DNA of 64,000 nt from Desulfocapsaceae bacterium (GTDB lineage: Bacteria > Desulfobacterota > Desulfobulbia > Desulfobulbales > Desulfocapsaceae), in contig JARLHL010000100.1 of assembly GCA_031292275.1 (NCBI GenBank), positions 1 to 64,000 on the forward strand, read 5' to 3'. Under the pieces are notes generated by a model. That model was given only the letters and a program-made list of their open reading frames with translations. It searched no databases and was not told the origin of the DNA. Shown one piece after another: positions 1 through 7,553 of the stretch. The position numbers and the translations under genes were made by a program. Numbering within the stretch: position 1 is the first letter of the stretch; each line of letters starts with the position of its first letter.

Positions 1-624
1 AATTCATGATATAACAATGATATAAATAATACGTCCCACCCTATCGGTGATACCGATACTATCGGTATATACTCTACCTCACAGGGGCTTGACATTCATG
101 GCGGAATACAATGCGCAACTCAGGGTAACCCGAAACACCCCGCCCTCCGATCGCCCTTTTCCGGCAAGTCTCTTCCTGAATGCAAAGGAAGGTCGGATGG
201 GAGGGAGTATTTTCTCCCCGGTCCGGAAAAGACAGACCTGAGCCGGCAGCAGGAATGAAAAACGCATGGATCTTGGGTTACTGTGCATTTCCTGTCTTGC
301 TGGAATCTTCCGTAATTGCCATTAATCTGCCGGTTAATGAATCCTTGACCCGAACAATATATTTAGTTAGACTTCTTCAACAGGATTCGCATTTTTCTTA
401 TTTTTACGGCAGCATTTTCCGCAATATCTCGCAGAAACATCCATACTCATTTCCGCCGAAATCAGTGAAATTCCGACGATATGTATCTTGCAGAAACGTG
501 TACGAAAGTCCTTTTCAGGGACGTTGCACGAAGAGCGGTGTGAAGAAGAATAAGTGGTTTTTTAAATCGTTCTTTAAGATTTGACCACACGTACTTTATT
601 GCAGTCGAGAATGCGAAGGAGAGT
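1..624. other. Gene-poor left flank with a repeated TATCGGT palindrome
   Basis: No open frame here looks protein-like on either strand; the short frames have no ribosome-binding site and no recognisable composition. The one structured piece is at 42-67, where TATCGGT occurs at 42-48, its complement at 52-58, and again at 60-66. The last two form a perfect 17-bp palindrome (51-67). This looks like a repressor or activator site, but the gene it serves is not evident and probably lies left of the window. Confidence 0.4.
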
Positions 625-722
625 TGGCGGAAGTGCATGGGAATCGAACCCACCCGAGAGGCTATTAACCCCTCACACCGGATTTGAAGTCCGGGAGGAC
701 CACCAGTGTCCTATCCACTTCC
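625..722 (-). tRNA. selC: tRNA-Sec (anticodon UCA)
   Basis: The minus strand folds as a selenocysteine tRNA of 98 nt: a long acceptor arm beginning GGAAGTG pairing with CACTTCC, an extended D arm (GGAC with GTCC), an anticodon stem CCGGA/TCCGG around the loop CTTCAAA (anticodon TCA), a long variable arm, a T arm with GTTCGATTC, discriminator G and an encoded CCA (625-627). The eighth acceptor position is a G-G mismatch by my alignment, unlike the 8-bp acceptor of E. coli selC. It reads UGA as selenocysteine when a SECIS element is present, and fdhA in this window has exactly such a codon. selA, selB and selD are not in the window. Confidence 0.95.
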
Positions 723-766
723 CTGGAAATCAGAGAATCAAAAACAGGCGTTTATACTAATAGGTG

Positions 767-840
767 TTGACCATGAAAACAACTCTTTATTATAATGCCG
801 AATCCAATTATTGAAAATTGAGATATCTTATCGATATCTC
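767..840 (+). promoter_or_regulatory. Sigma70-like promoter and leader inverted repeat for the acidic-tail protein
   Basis: TTGACC (767-772) and TATAAT (791-796) are separated by 18 bp. Downstream, in the expected leader, lies an inverted repeat GAGATATC (820-827) TTATC GATATCTC (833-840), which could be an operator or an RNA hairpin. The next gene starts at 868. Confidence 0.5.
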
Positions 841-867
841 TAAAAAATCCTCGAATACAACTAAACT

Positions 868-1242
868 ATGCAGTGTGATAGACTTATAAAGCTTATAAAA
901 ACGTGGTATGTGAGTGTCCGGGATGAGACAATGGCTCCGGCCCGCATGATTTCCTTCATTGAACAGCATGTCGCCAGTTGCAGTATCTGCCAGCAGGATC
1001 CTGCTATTCGCGATGAGATTGCCAAGATAACCGAAATTATACTGCCCGAGTCAAAGATCCCCAAGGCCATTCGCTCATCGCAGCTAGATGATGACGATCT
1101 CGACGATGACGATCTCGACGATGACGATGTCTTGGACAGCGATGACGATGATGATGATCTCGATGACGACGGACTGGGGGACGACATTGTCGAGGATGAT
1201 CTTGACGACGACAGTGATCTTCTGGAGCCGGATGAGCTCTAG
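868..1242 (+). CDS. Hypothetical protein with zinc-finger-like motif and Asp-rich C-terminal tail
   Basis: This 124-residue protein is unrecognised. The N-terminal half carries H-x3-C-x2-C (EQHVASCSICQQ, about residues 32-43), the pattern of anti-sigma-factor or zinc-finger modules. From about residue 72 the protein is almost entirely Asp and Leu, built from an imperfect DLDDDD repeat that at the DNA level is a GATGACGATCTC minisatellite (about 1084-1230). A sigma70-like promoter precedes it, but no clear Shine-Dalgarno site. No membrane segment is visible. The acidic tail could bind metal or basic proteins; that is speculation. The tail is prone to slippage, so length variation between strains is expected. 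Confidence 0.75.
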   Translation: MQCDRLIKLIKTWYVSVRDETMAPARMISFIEQHVASCSICQQDPAIRDEIAKITEIILPESKIPKAIRSSQLDDDDLDDDDLDDDDVLDSDDDDDDLDDDGLGDDIVEDDLDDDSDLLEPDEL

Positions 1243-1331
1243 AATCCCCTGTCGGACCCTGACTGGTCCCCTGTTGCTCTGTTTGTCAGGGCAACAGGGT
1301 TTCCTCCATCCCTTCTTCGCATCGGCTTCTC

Positions 1332-2111
1332 CTAGCCCGTTTCCCACTCCTTTAATTTTCCTTCAATAAACTCAGTAACCTTCTGATGCTCTTCCCCTCC
1401 TTTCCCCTGAACACGAAGGGATTCGCCAAAGGAGAACCGGACCACCTCAGATACATCAATTTTACCGAAATCTTTTATTATTTTTCCATTTTTCCAGGAA
1501 CTTGTCCGCAAGGCAAGCGGGATAATGGGAACCCCTGCCTTTTTCGCGAGCTTCACCCCTATGGAACTCATCTGTTCAGGATCAAAAGAAGGAGACCGGG
1601 TGGTCTGTGGAAAAACGATTACTGATATTCCTCTCTGAAGCCTGTCGACACCCTCCTTCATTACCGTCTGCAAATCATGCTTCGGATTGATCCGGGTGAC
1701 GGCGATGGGATTGCGGGACCGCATGATGTGCCTGAAGACAGGATAGGTCAGCAGACTCTCTTTGACAATGAAGGTTATCGCCTTTATCGGGCCGATAATC
1801 ACCGGCAGGACAACGCTCTCCATGAGGCTCATATGATTGCCGATTATCACACAGGGACCTTCCAGATCCCGGAGATGCTCAATCCCGGAGATATGGAAAC
1901 AAACCCCGATCCTTTCCAGCTGTCTGAAAACATTAAAGCTGCTCGTGATCCATTCCTGATCGTTATAGATTCCCCGCCTGGCCAACCTGCTGGCCCTGAT
2001 GACAATCGCGATAAAACGGCAATAAAATCTGATCGACGGGACCAATCTTGTCAGAAAGGAGGCCCGTTGAGGTGTGGTCAGGTAGGTTGTTTGTATATCG
2101 AGCTGTTTCAT
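1332..2111 (-). CDS. PlsC-like lysophospholipid acyltransferase (variant motifs)
   Basis: The 259-residue protein has the fold signature of 1-acyl-sn-glycerol-3-phosphate acyltransferases, which transfer an acyl chain to lysophospholipid at the inner membrane. The block NHMSLME (His93 to Glu98) corresponds to the catalytic NHx4D motif, but the acidic partner is Glu. The block FPQTTRS (167-173) corresponds to FPEGTRS, with Gln and Thr replacing Glu and Gly. A hydrophobic stretch near residues 28-40 could anchor it. Family membership is secure; the substrate is not, and the changed motifs suggest a divergent subfamily rather than the housekeeping PlsC. It is a single gene, divergent from the HsdR-N-like gene. 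Confidence 0.85.
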   Translation of the reverse strand: MKQLDIQTTYLTTPQRASFLTRLVPSIRFYCRFIAIVIRASRLARRGIYNDQEWITSSFNVFRQLERIGVCFHISGIEHLRDLEGPCVIIGNHMSLMESVVLPVIIGPIKAITFIVKESLLTYPVFRHIMRSRNPIAVTRINPKHDLQTVMKEGVDRLQRGISVIVFPQTTRSPSFDPEQMSSIGVKLAKKAGVPIIPLALRTSSWKNGKIIKDFGKIDVSEVVRFSFGESLRVQGKGGEEHQKVTEFIEGKLKEWETG

Positions 2112-2426
2112 TGATCCGTCTCCTGCCTCATAAGCATCCGGTTTCTAAGTGGGACAAAATATATCAAATACGCAAAATTGTAAAGTGATGATGCCCATGA
2201 ATATTGAGGCCCGCAGGCTTCCGGGCGGAGAGATCGGGTGCTGCGCATCACACCGTTTCGTTGCTCTGCAAAGCAGGCAGGCACAGCAGGGCCATTTGCC
2301 ATCACCCTTTCCGGGGTCTCCTCTTTTTCCATCATCCCACCGTTGACAAGCAGATGTAAAGGCAATAGATATTAACCCTTCAGAGGATAACCATTTGCCG
2401 CTCGTTGGCGCTGTCAGAGGATTAGC
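2112..2426. other. Divergent intergenic region, nothing recognised
   Basis: This is the 315-bp space between the acyltransferase (minus) and the gene at 2427 (plus). I see no RNA gene, strong hairpin with a T-tract, or convincing promoter pair. Confidence 0.4.
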
Positions 2427-2969
2427 ATGCCGGAACATTTTTCCCATCATCTCATCTATGGCACCCTTGCTGATTATCTCACCGGGGAAGAACTGACTGA
2501 CACCGATGACGAAAGACTGCGCCAGACCATCTACCGCATGATGGTGGAAATAAAGGGATACGATAAAAATGAACTGATTCCCAGGGCCTACATCGATACC
2601 CTCTTTAGCCGCTGCTTTGTCAGGTCAACCATTGATCTCACCGTCACAATCCAGAGTCTGTCCTTTATGATAATCCGCTACGGCCCGGGCTCACTGGTGA
2701 GCAGGGAACGTTCAGCCCTCGCTGCGGCCAGGGTTCTTCATCGGGAATATCGCATTCCTCTTGCAGTTGTAACCAATGGCCGTGAGGCTGAATTGCTTGA
2801 TACTGCAACTGGCAAGATTCTTGGAAATGGATTAAGCTCTATCCCTGACCGTGAAGCCGCATCAATCCTGCTGCCCTCGCTGGCATTTTTGCCCAAACAG
2901 GAGGCGGACAAGCTTGAACGGGAAAAGCGTATCCTGAATGCTTTCGATGTCGAACGATGCTGTCTCTAG
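2427..2969 (+). CDS. HsdR N-terminal-like (PD-(D/E)XK-type) domain protein
   Basis: This 180-residue protein resembles the free-standing type I restriction HsdR N-terminal domain family (HSDR_N_2): a helical start, then STIDLTV (the Asp-bearing strand), a strand ending IIRYGPGS, and SRERSALAAARVLH, the helix that follows the nuclease core. The usual E-x-K strand reads MIIRYG here, so the Lys is missing and nuclease activity is doubtful. An AGAGGA ribosome-binding site lies just ahead of the ATG. It stands alone, with no HsdM or HsdS nearby, and is probably not a restriction gene. An 8-bp hairpin (2959-2977) spans its stop codon. Confidence 0.75.
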   Translation: MPEHFSHHLIYGTLADYLTGEELTDTDDERLRQTIYRMMVEIKGYDKNELIPRAYIDTLFSRCFVRSTIDLTVTIQSLSFMIIRYGPGSLVSRERSALAAARVLHREYRIPLAVVTNGREAELLDTATGKILGNGLSSIPDREAASILLPSLAFLPKQEADKLEREKRILNAFDVERCCL

Positions 2970-3017
2970 GAGACAGCGGCAGGATCCGAACTCTTCAACA
3001 ATGAAAAGGAAGTCGCC

Positions 3018-4367
3018 ATGACAAGCACACAGAAGAATTGGACCAAATCAAGCTGGAGAGACCACGTTGCCCTCCAGCAGCCGCAATGGCCGGACCAGGG
3101 CGAGGTTGACAGGGTTCTCGCCGATCTCTCCCAGTTGCCTCCTCTGGTGTTTGCAGGTGAAATCCGCTCCCTGAAAGAACTGCTGGCAAAAGCCGTCACC
3201 GGAGAGGCCTTTTTGCTGCAAGGCGGTGACTGCTCCGAAGACTTTTCTCAGATTACGGCCCCAAAGATCAGAGAGACGCTGAAAGTCCTCCTGCAGATGT
3301 CCATCATCCTGACCTATGCCGGCGGCAAACCGGTGATTAAGGTCGGCCGCATAGCCGGCCAGTTCGCCAAACCCCGATCCTCGGATACGGAAACAATCAA
3401 CGGTATCGAGATCCCGTCCTACCGCGGCGACATGGTGAACCGGCCTGAACCGACCCTGGAGGCCCGGACCCCCAACCCTAAGTACATGCTGAAGGGCTAT
3501 AATATGTCGGCGGCCACCTTAAACCTCCTGCGGGCCTTCACCCGGGGGGGCTTTGCGTCCTTAAACAGGGTCCATGCCTGGAATCAGGAGTTCGTGGTGC
3601 AGTCCCCCATGGGCCGATCCTACGAACGGCTGGCAAAACACATCCAGCAGGCCATTAAATTTATGGAAATCATCGGCATCCCGGCCGACAATCCGCAGCT
3701 CAGAGAGGCCCAGGTATTCACCTCCCATGAGGCACTTCTGCTTGGCTATGAGGAGGCGCTGACCCGCCAGGATTCACTGACCGGCGGCTGGTATGACTGT
3801 TCCGCCCATCTCCTCTGGATAGGGGAGCGGACCAGGCAGCTTGACGGAGCCCATCTGGAATTTTTCCGGGGAGTCTTGAATCCCATCGCGGTCAAAATCG
3901 GTCCTGATTATGATTTGGACAATATTAAAAAACTCATCGATACACTGAATCCGGACAACGAGGCCGGGCGCCTGACGCTGATCACTCGGCTGGGCATGAA
4001 GAAGATCGAGAAGATCCTGCCTCCCCTGCTCCGGGAGGCAAAACGGGAAGGCTACAAGATTGTCTGGAGCTGCGACCCGATGCACGCCAATACCTACACC
4101 GCGGAATCAGGGCATAAGACAAGAAATTTCAATGACATTCTTTCAGAAATCACCTGTTTTTTCGAGACCCACTGGGCAGAGGGAACAGTCCCGGGAGGCC
4201 TGCATTTCGAAATGACAGGCGAAAATGTCACAGAGTGTACCGGCGGCGCACGGAACATCATGGATGAAGAGCTTCACCGAAACTACCTGACCACCTGTGA
4301 TCCCCGCCTGAATGCCGAACAGAGCCTGGAGGTCGCCTTTCAGATTGCCGAGATGATCAGGAGCTGA
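3018..4367 (+). CDS. 3-deoxy-7-phosphoheptulonate synthase, class II
   Basis: This 449-residue enzyme is a plant-type (class II) DAHP synthase, the first step of the shikimate pathway, condensing phosphoenolpyruvate and erythrose 4-phosphate in the cytosol. The family blocks are clear: FLLQGGDCSEDF near residue 70, KVGRIAGQFAKPRS, GGFASLNRVHAWN, and the C-terminal GGLHFEMTGENVTEC. The metal-binding Cys is that of LLQGGDC, with the His of WSCDPMHANT and the Glu of HFEMTG. Length matches the family. The ATG follows AAGGAAG at good spacing. A hairpin 22 bp after the stop probably ends the transcript. Confidence 0.96.
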   Translation: MTSTQKNWTKSSWRDHVALQQPQWPDQGEVDRVLADLSQLPPLVFAGEIRSLKELLAKAVTGEAFLLQGGDCSEDFSQITAPKIRETLKVLLQMSIILTYAGGKPVIKVGRIAGQFAKPRSSDTETINGIEIPSYRGDMVNRPEPTLEARTPNPKYMLKGYNMSAATLNLLRAFTRGGFASLNRVHAWNQEFVVQSPMGRSYERLAKHIQQAIKFMEIIGIPADNPQLREAQVFTSHEALLLGYEEALTRQDSLTGGWYDCSAHLLWIGERTRQLDGAHLEFFRGVLNPIAVKIGPDYDLDNIKKLIDTLNPDNEAGRLTLITRLGMKKIEKILPPLLREAKREGYKIVWSCDPMHANTYTAESGHKTRNFNDILSEITCFFETHWAEGTVPGGLHFEMTGENVTECTGGARNIMDEELHRNYLTTCDPRLNAEQSLEVAFQIAEMIRS

Positions 4368-4388
4368 TAAACCCCAAAGCTCTACAAT

Positions 4389-4418
4389 CCCATGCCGTCG
4401 TTTCACAGACGGCATGGG
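4389..4418 (+). terminator. Hairpin after DAHP synthase
   Basis: A perfect 11-bp stem, CCCATGCCGTC (4389-4399) with GACGGCATGGG (4408-4418), closes an 8-nt loop. No T-tract follows, so it is either a weak terminator or an mRNA 3'-end stabiliser. Confidence 0.5.
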
Positions 4419-4580
4419 CCCCCATCCCTTACTGCCTTGCCTGCATGCCCGCTGGATTACATTTCAGTAATCTTTCTTGACGAAAGATGTATCGGTTTTA
4501 CCCTTTTCTGTATCGAAACGACAAGCCTGTCTTTCTCTTTGCGGGAAGATATCATCCTTTCAACTTTTGGAGGCATAGTG

Positions 4581-6032
4581 ATGCAGAAACAACTTTTATA
4601 CGTCTCCAGGGTCATGGCATTCCTGGTCCTTGGGATGCTGCTCCTGGCGCATACTGTTCCGACGGCTTCGGCCGATGACGATGCCGAATTTTTAAACCGT
4701 TCGTCCAAGGCCTTTACCAGCGTGGTGAAAAAAGTTATGCCTGCCGTGGTCCATATCCGGGTTGAGAAGACAGTTAAAAGCGCCGGAGGTTTCAACGGCG
4801 GCGATGATTTTTACAATAATCCTTTTTTTGAGCAGTTTTTTGGCCCTCAATTCCGGCAGCAGCCCCGTCAGTTCAAACAGCAGGGCCAGGGCTCAGGCTT
4901 TATTATCAGCAAAGACGGGCAGATCCTGACCAATAACCATGTGGTGGAGGGTGCCGACACCATTACCGTCATTCTCTCCGACAATCAGAAGGTCAAGGCC
5001 AGGCTGATCGGAGCTGATCCCCAGACTGACATCGCCCTATTGAAGATTGATGACGGCGATAATCTTCCCATTGTCCCCCTGGGTGATTCAGATGCCCTGG
5101 AGGTGGGGGAATGGGTCATCGCCATCGGTAATCCCTTCGGCCTGAGCCAGACGGTGACTGTCGGTGTCGTCAGCGCCAAGGGCAGAAACCAGGTCGGTAT
5201 CAACGACTATGAGAACTTCATCCAGACTGACGCCGCCATCAATCCGGGCAACTCGGGCGGCCCGCTCCTGAATATCCATGGCGAGGTTGTAGGCATCAAT
5301 TCCGCCCTCTATACCAGGACCGGCGGCTATATGGGCATAGGCTTTGCCATCCCTGTCAATATGGTCAAGACCGTCGAAGCCCAGCTCAAGGCCAAGGGCA
5401 AGGTGACCAGAGGCTGGATCGGCGTTGCCATCCAGAATGTGGACGAGAATCTGGCCAAGTCCTTCAACCTGCAGAAGGCCGAGGGAATCCTGGTCAGCGA
5501 GGTGCAGCAGGGCTCTCCCTCGGAAAAAGCCGGCCTCAAACAGGGGGATGTTATCCTGCGTCTGAATGGTAAGCCGCTGGATGACGTCAGTGACCTGCGC
5601 AATCAAATATCCCTGCTCCCCCCCGGTTCCAAGGCCGTTCTGCAGATCGTGCGTGACGGTAAAACCCAGGATACGGAAATTACCATAGCCGAGCAGCCGG
5701 CGAATTTCAGCAAAATAGCCAAAGGAGAAGGCGACACCGCCACAGGACTCAGGCAATTCGGGCTTACAATGCAGGATCTCACCCCGGAGCTGGCGGAGCA
5801 ATTTGGTTATAAACGGGATCAGGGGATTATCATCAAGGGCGTTGAGCCCGGCAGCACGGCCGCCATGGCCGGTCTGAAACCCGGCCTCCTTGTGGAAGAG
5901 GTAAACAGGGAAAAGGTTCGTAATCTGCAGGAGTTGGACAAGGTACTCCAAAAATCCGCCGGGTCCAAGCGGATCCTGCTGCGGGTGCGCAACGGAGACT
6001 TCAGTCAATATGTGGTGCTGACCACCGAATAA
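4581..6032 (+). CDS. Do-family periplasmic serine protease (DegP/HtrA-like)
   Basis: This secreted protease/chaperone is 483 residues long. I start it at the ATG at 4581 because TTGGAGG lies at correct spacing and a signal peptide begins there (hydrophobic residues 11-24, cleavage near ASA at 29-31). The trypsin-like domain has the triad His120 (TNNHVVEG), Asp150 (DPQTDIALL) and Ser225 (NPGNSGGPLL). Two PDZ domains follow (about 268-355 and 395-475). It degrades or refolds misfolded envelope proteins. Its length and two PDZ domains fit DegP/MucD; DegS has only one. Confidence 0.95.
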   Translation: MQKQLLYVSRVMAFLVLGMLLLAHTVPTASADDDAEFLNRSSKAFTSVVKKVMPAVVHIRVEKTVKSAGGFNGGDDFYNNPFFEQFFGPQFRQQPRQFKQQGQGSGFIISKDGQILTNNHVVEGADTITVILSDNQKVKARLIGADPQTDIALLKIDDGDNLPIVPLGDSDALEVGEWVIAIGNPFGLSQTVTVGVVSAKGRNQVGINDYENFIQTDAAINPGNSGGPLLNIHGEVVGINSALYTRTGGYMGIGFAIPVNMVKTVEAQLKAKGKVTRGWIGVAIQNVDENLAKSFNLQKAEGILVSEVQQGSPSEKAGLKQGDVILRLNGKPLDDVSDLRNQISLLPPGSKAVLQIVRDGKTQDTEITIAEQPANFSKIAKGEGDTATGLRQFGLTMQDLTPELAEQFGYKRDQGIIIKGVEPGSTAAMAGLKPGLLVEEVNREKVRNLQELDKVLQKSAGSKRILLRVRNGDFSQYVVLTTE

Positions 6033-6044
6033 AGGACCGCGGAC

Positions 6045-6073
6045 GCTGATTCCGGAATCGATCCGGGATCAGC
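6045..6073. terminator. Hairpin between convergent genes
   Basis: GCTGATTCCGG (6045-6055) pairs with CCGGGATCAGC (6063-6073) with one wobble. It sits 12 bp after the protease stop, between convergent genes. There is no T-run, so intrinsic termination is only possible. Confidence 0.4.
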
Positions 6074-6090
6074 GCCAGGCCCTGCAGGCT

Positions 6091-6137
6091 TTATATGAAA
6101 GTCTCCCAGAAGCAGCATCCTTGCCATACTGAAATGA
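6091..6137. repeat. Dispersed intergenic repeat, copy 1
   Basis: This 47-bp stretch aligns without gaps to 29111-29157, with 37 of 47 positions identical. Shared blocks include GAAAGTCTC, AGCAGC, TTGCC and GAAATGA. Both copies are intergenic. No open frame or transposase accompanies either copy. Confidence 0.5.
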
Positions 6138-6188
6138 GGAACTTTCATGTTTCGCTTGTGGCTGGTCATTCCGGTCCAGCCATGCTGG

Positions 6189-7553
6189 TTAGAGTGCCTG
6201 CCTTTTTCTTTTACCGGCAATCTTCCGGAAGATTTTTTTGATGACCGGAAGCATGTTGAGCTTCTCGCTGGAGATCCGCCGCACCACCACATCGGTATTG
6301 GCAATTATTGTGGCATTCCGTCTTTTCTTTCTGGTAAAGTAGGCCATTTCACCAAAGACATTGCCGGCAACCAGAGTTGCAACCAGATTCCCGTTTTCAT
6401 CCAAGGCGTTTACACTGCCGCTGTCGAGATAATACACCCCGTTGGGCGGCTCATTGATACGCATGAGGACATCACCCTTCTTCCTCCACTCCAGTTTGAA
6501 ATGGCGTTCCCAATCGGTATCGACCACCAGGGCCTGGTAAAATTCGAGATCCATGGCCCGCAGCAGTTCGTTGGAGAGATGCAGAATGCGGGTTCCCATT
6601 GATTCCCCCGTCGTCTCATTGACCTTCATTCCGATCTTTCTGAAATCTTCGCTGGGGTAAGGCATGTTCCTGATATAGGTCAGGATACGATCCGAGGCGA
6701 TGTCCTCCCTGCCGGTCATCTCCACAAAGAACCTCTGGGCTTCCTCCAGTTTCTCCCTGGCCATGGGGAAATCCGGCCTGATGCCCTGGAGCGAATTTCC
6801 GCAGAACAATTCGATAGCCCGGTTTTTCATGGAGATAAACTGCTGGATCATTCCGGGATCAAGATCCCTGGAGCAACCGTGAATCCCCGGCTTATAGAGC
6901 GAATAGACATGGATCGGGTGATTGAAGTTCTTCGGGGTCACCTTGCCTATACACACCAGCGATCCGGATTCATCCGTCTGCCAGAAGGCAACCTCCTTGT
7001 CCATCAGGAATGTAGTGCCGAAATAGCCGCACAGTTCCTCAAGACGCCGGGAAACAGCAAAACTTGCCCCGAATCGCATCGTCTTACCGCCGAGCAGGAC
7101 CTCAACAATATCACCTAAAAAAAGACCGATACGGGTAGGGGGAATCAGGCCATCTTCAACGGCACAGGCAATATTGATTGCAGCCTGCAGGGCCCTGATG
7201 CACATGCCGGATTTGCCGCATTCCCCTTCCCTTCTTTCAAAGATCGCTATGGCCCCGTCGCCTGCAGAGGGCTCAATCTCCTGCAGACACTCATCAACCT
7301 GAATGATTTTCTGCAGATTGCGATGATACTCCACGATAAAATCACGAATCTCATGGGGCCGCATATCTTCTGTGATCTGCGTATAGCGAACCATATCAGA
7401 GAGAAGGATGACAACCTCCTTCTCTGTGCCGCCATCAGGGCCTGATGTAGTCGAGCCGTCCAGTATCATCGTGGTCCGATTGAGAGTCTGCAAACACTGT
7501 TCTGAGCCTTTGGGAGTGCTCAGTGCACCGCCCAAAGGCTGCCCCTGACTCAA
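6189..7553 (-). CDS. Class III cyclase-homology domain fused to a cyclic-nucleotide-binding domain
   Basis: This is a 454-residue cytosolic signalling protein. Residues about 46-190 form a cyclase homology domain, with LLSDMVRYT holding the first metal Asp and SAGDGAIAIF the second. The C-terminus (about 345-440) is a cNMP-binding fold with GVYYLDSGSVNAL and the FGEMAYFT cassette. The block corresponding to GDAVNLASRLE reads GASFAVSRRLE, so the purine-specifying Asp and transition-state Asn are absent and cyclase activity is doubtful. The start overlaps the stop of the carboxylase alpha gene by 4 bp, so it is co-translated with the acyl-CoA carboxylase. It may sense a nucleotide; its target is unknown. 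Confidence 0.8.
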   Translation of the reverse strand: MSQGQPLGGALSTPKGSEQCLQTLNRTTMILDGSTTSGPDGGTEKEVVILLSDMVRYTQITEDMRPHEIRDFIVEYHRNLQKIIQVDECLQEIEPSAGDGAIAIFERREGECGKSGMCIRALQAAINIACAVEDGLIPPTRIGLFLGDIVEVLLGGKTMRFGASFAVSRRLEELCGYFGTTFLMDKEVAFWQTDESGSLVCIGKVTPKNFNHPIHVYSLYKPGIHGCSRDLDPGMIQQFISMKNRAIELFCGNSLQGIRPDFPMAREKLEEAQRFFVEMTGREDIASDRILTYIRNMPYPSEDFRKIGMKVNETTGESMGTRILHLSNELLRAMDLEFYQALVVDTDWERHFKLEWRKKGDVLMRINEPPNGVYYLDSGSVNALDENGNLVATLVAGNVFGEMAYFTRKKRRNATIIANTDVVVRRISSEKLNMLPVIKKIFRKIAGKRKRQAL

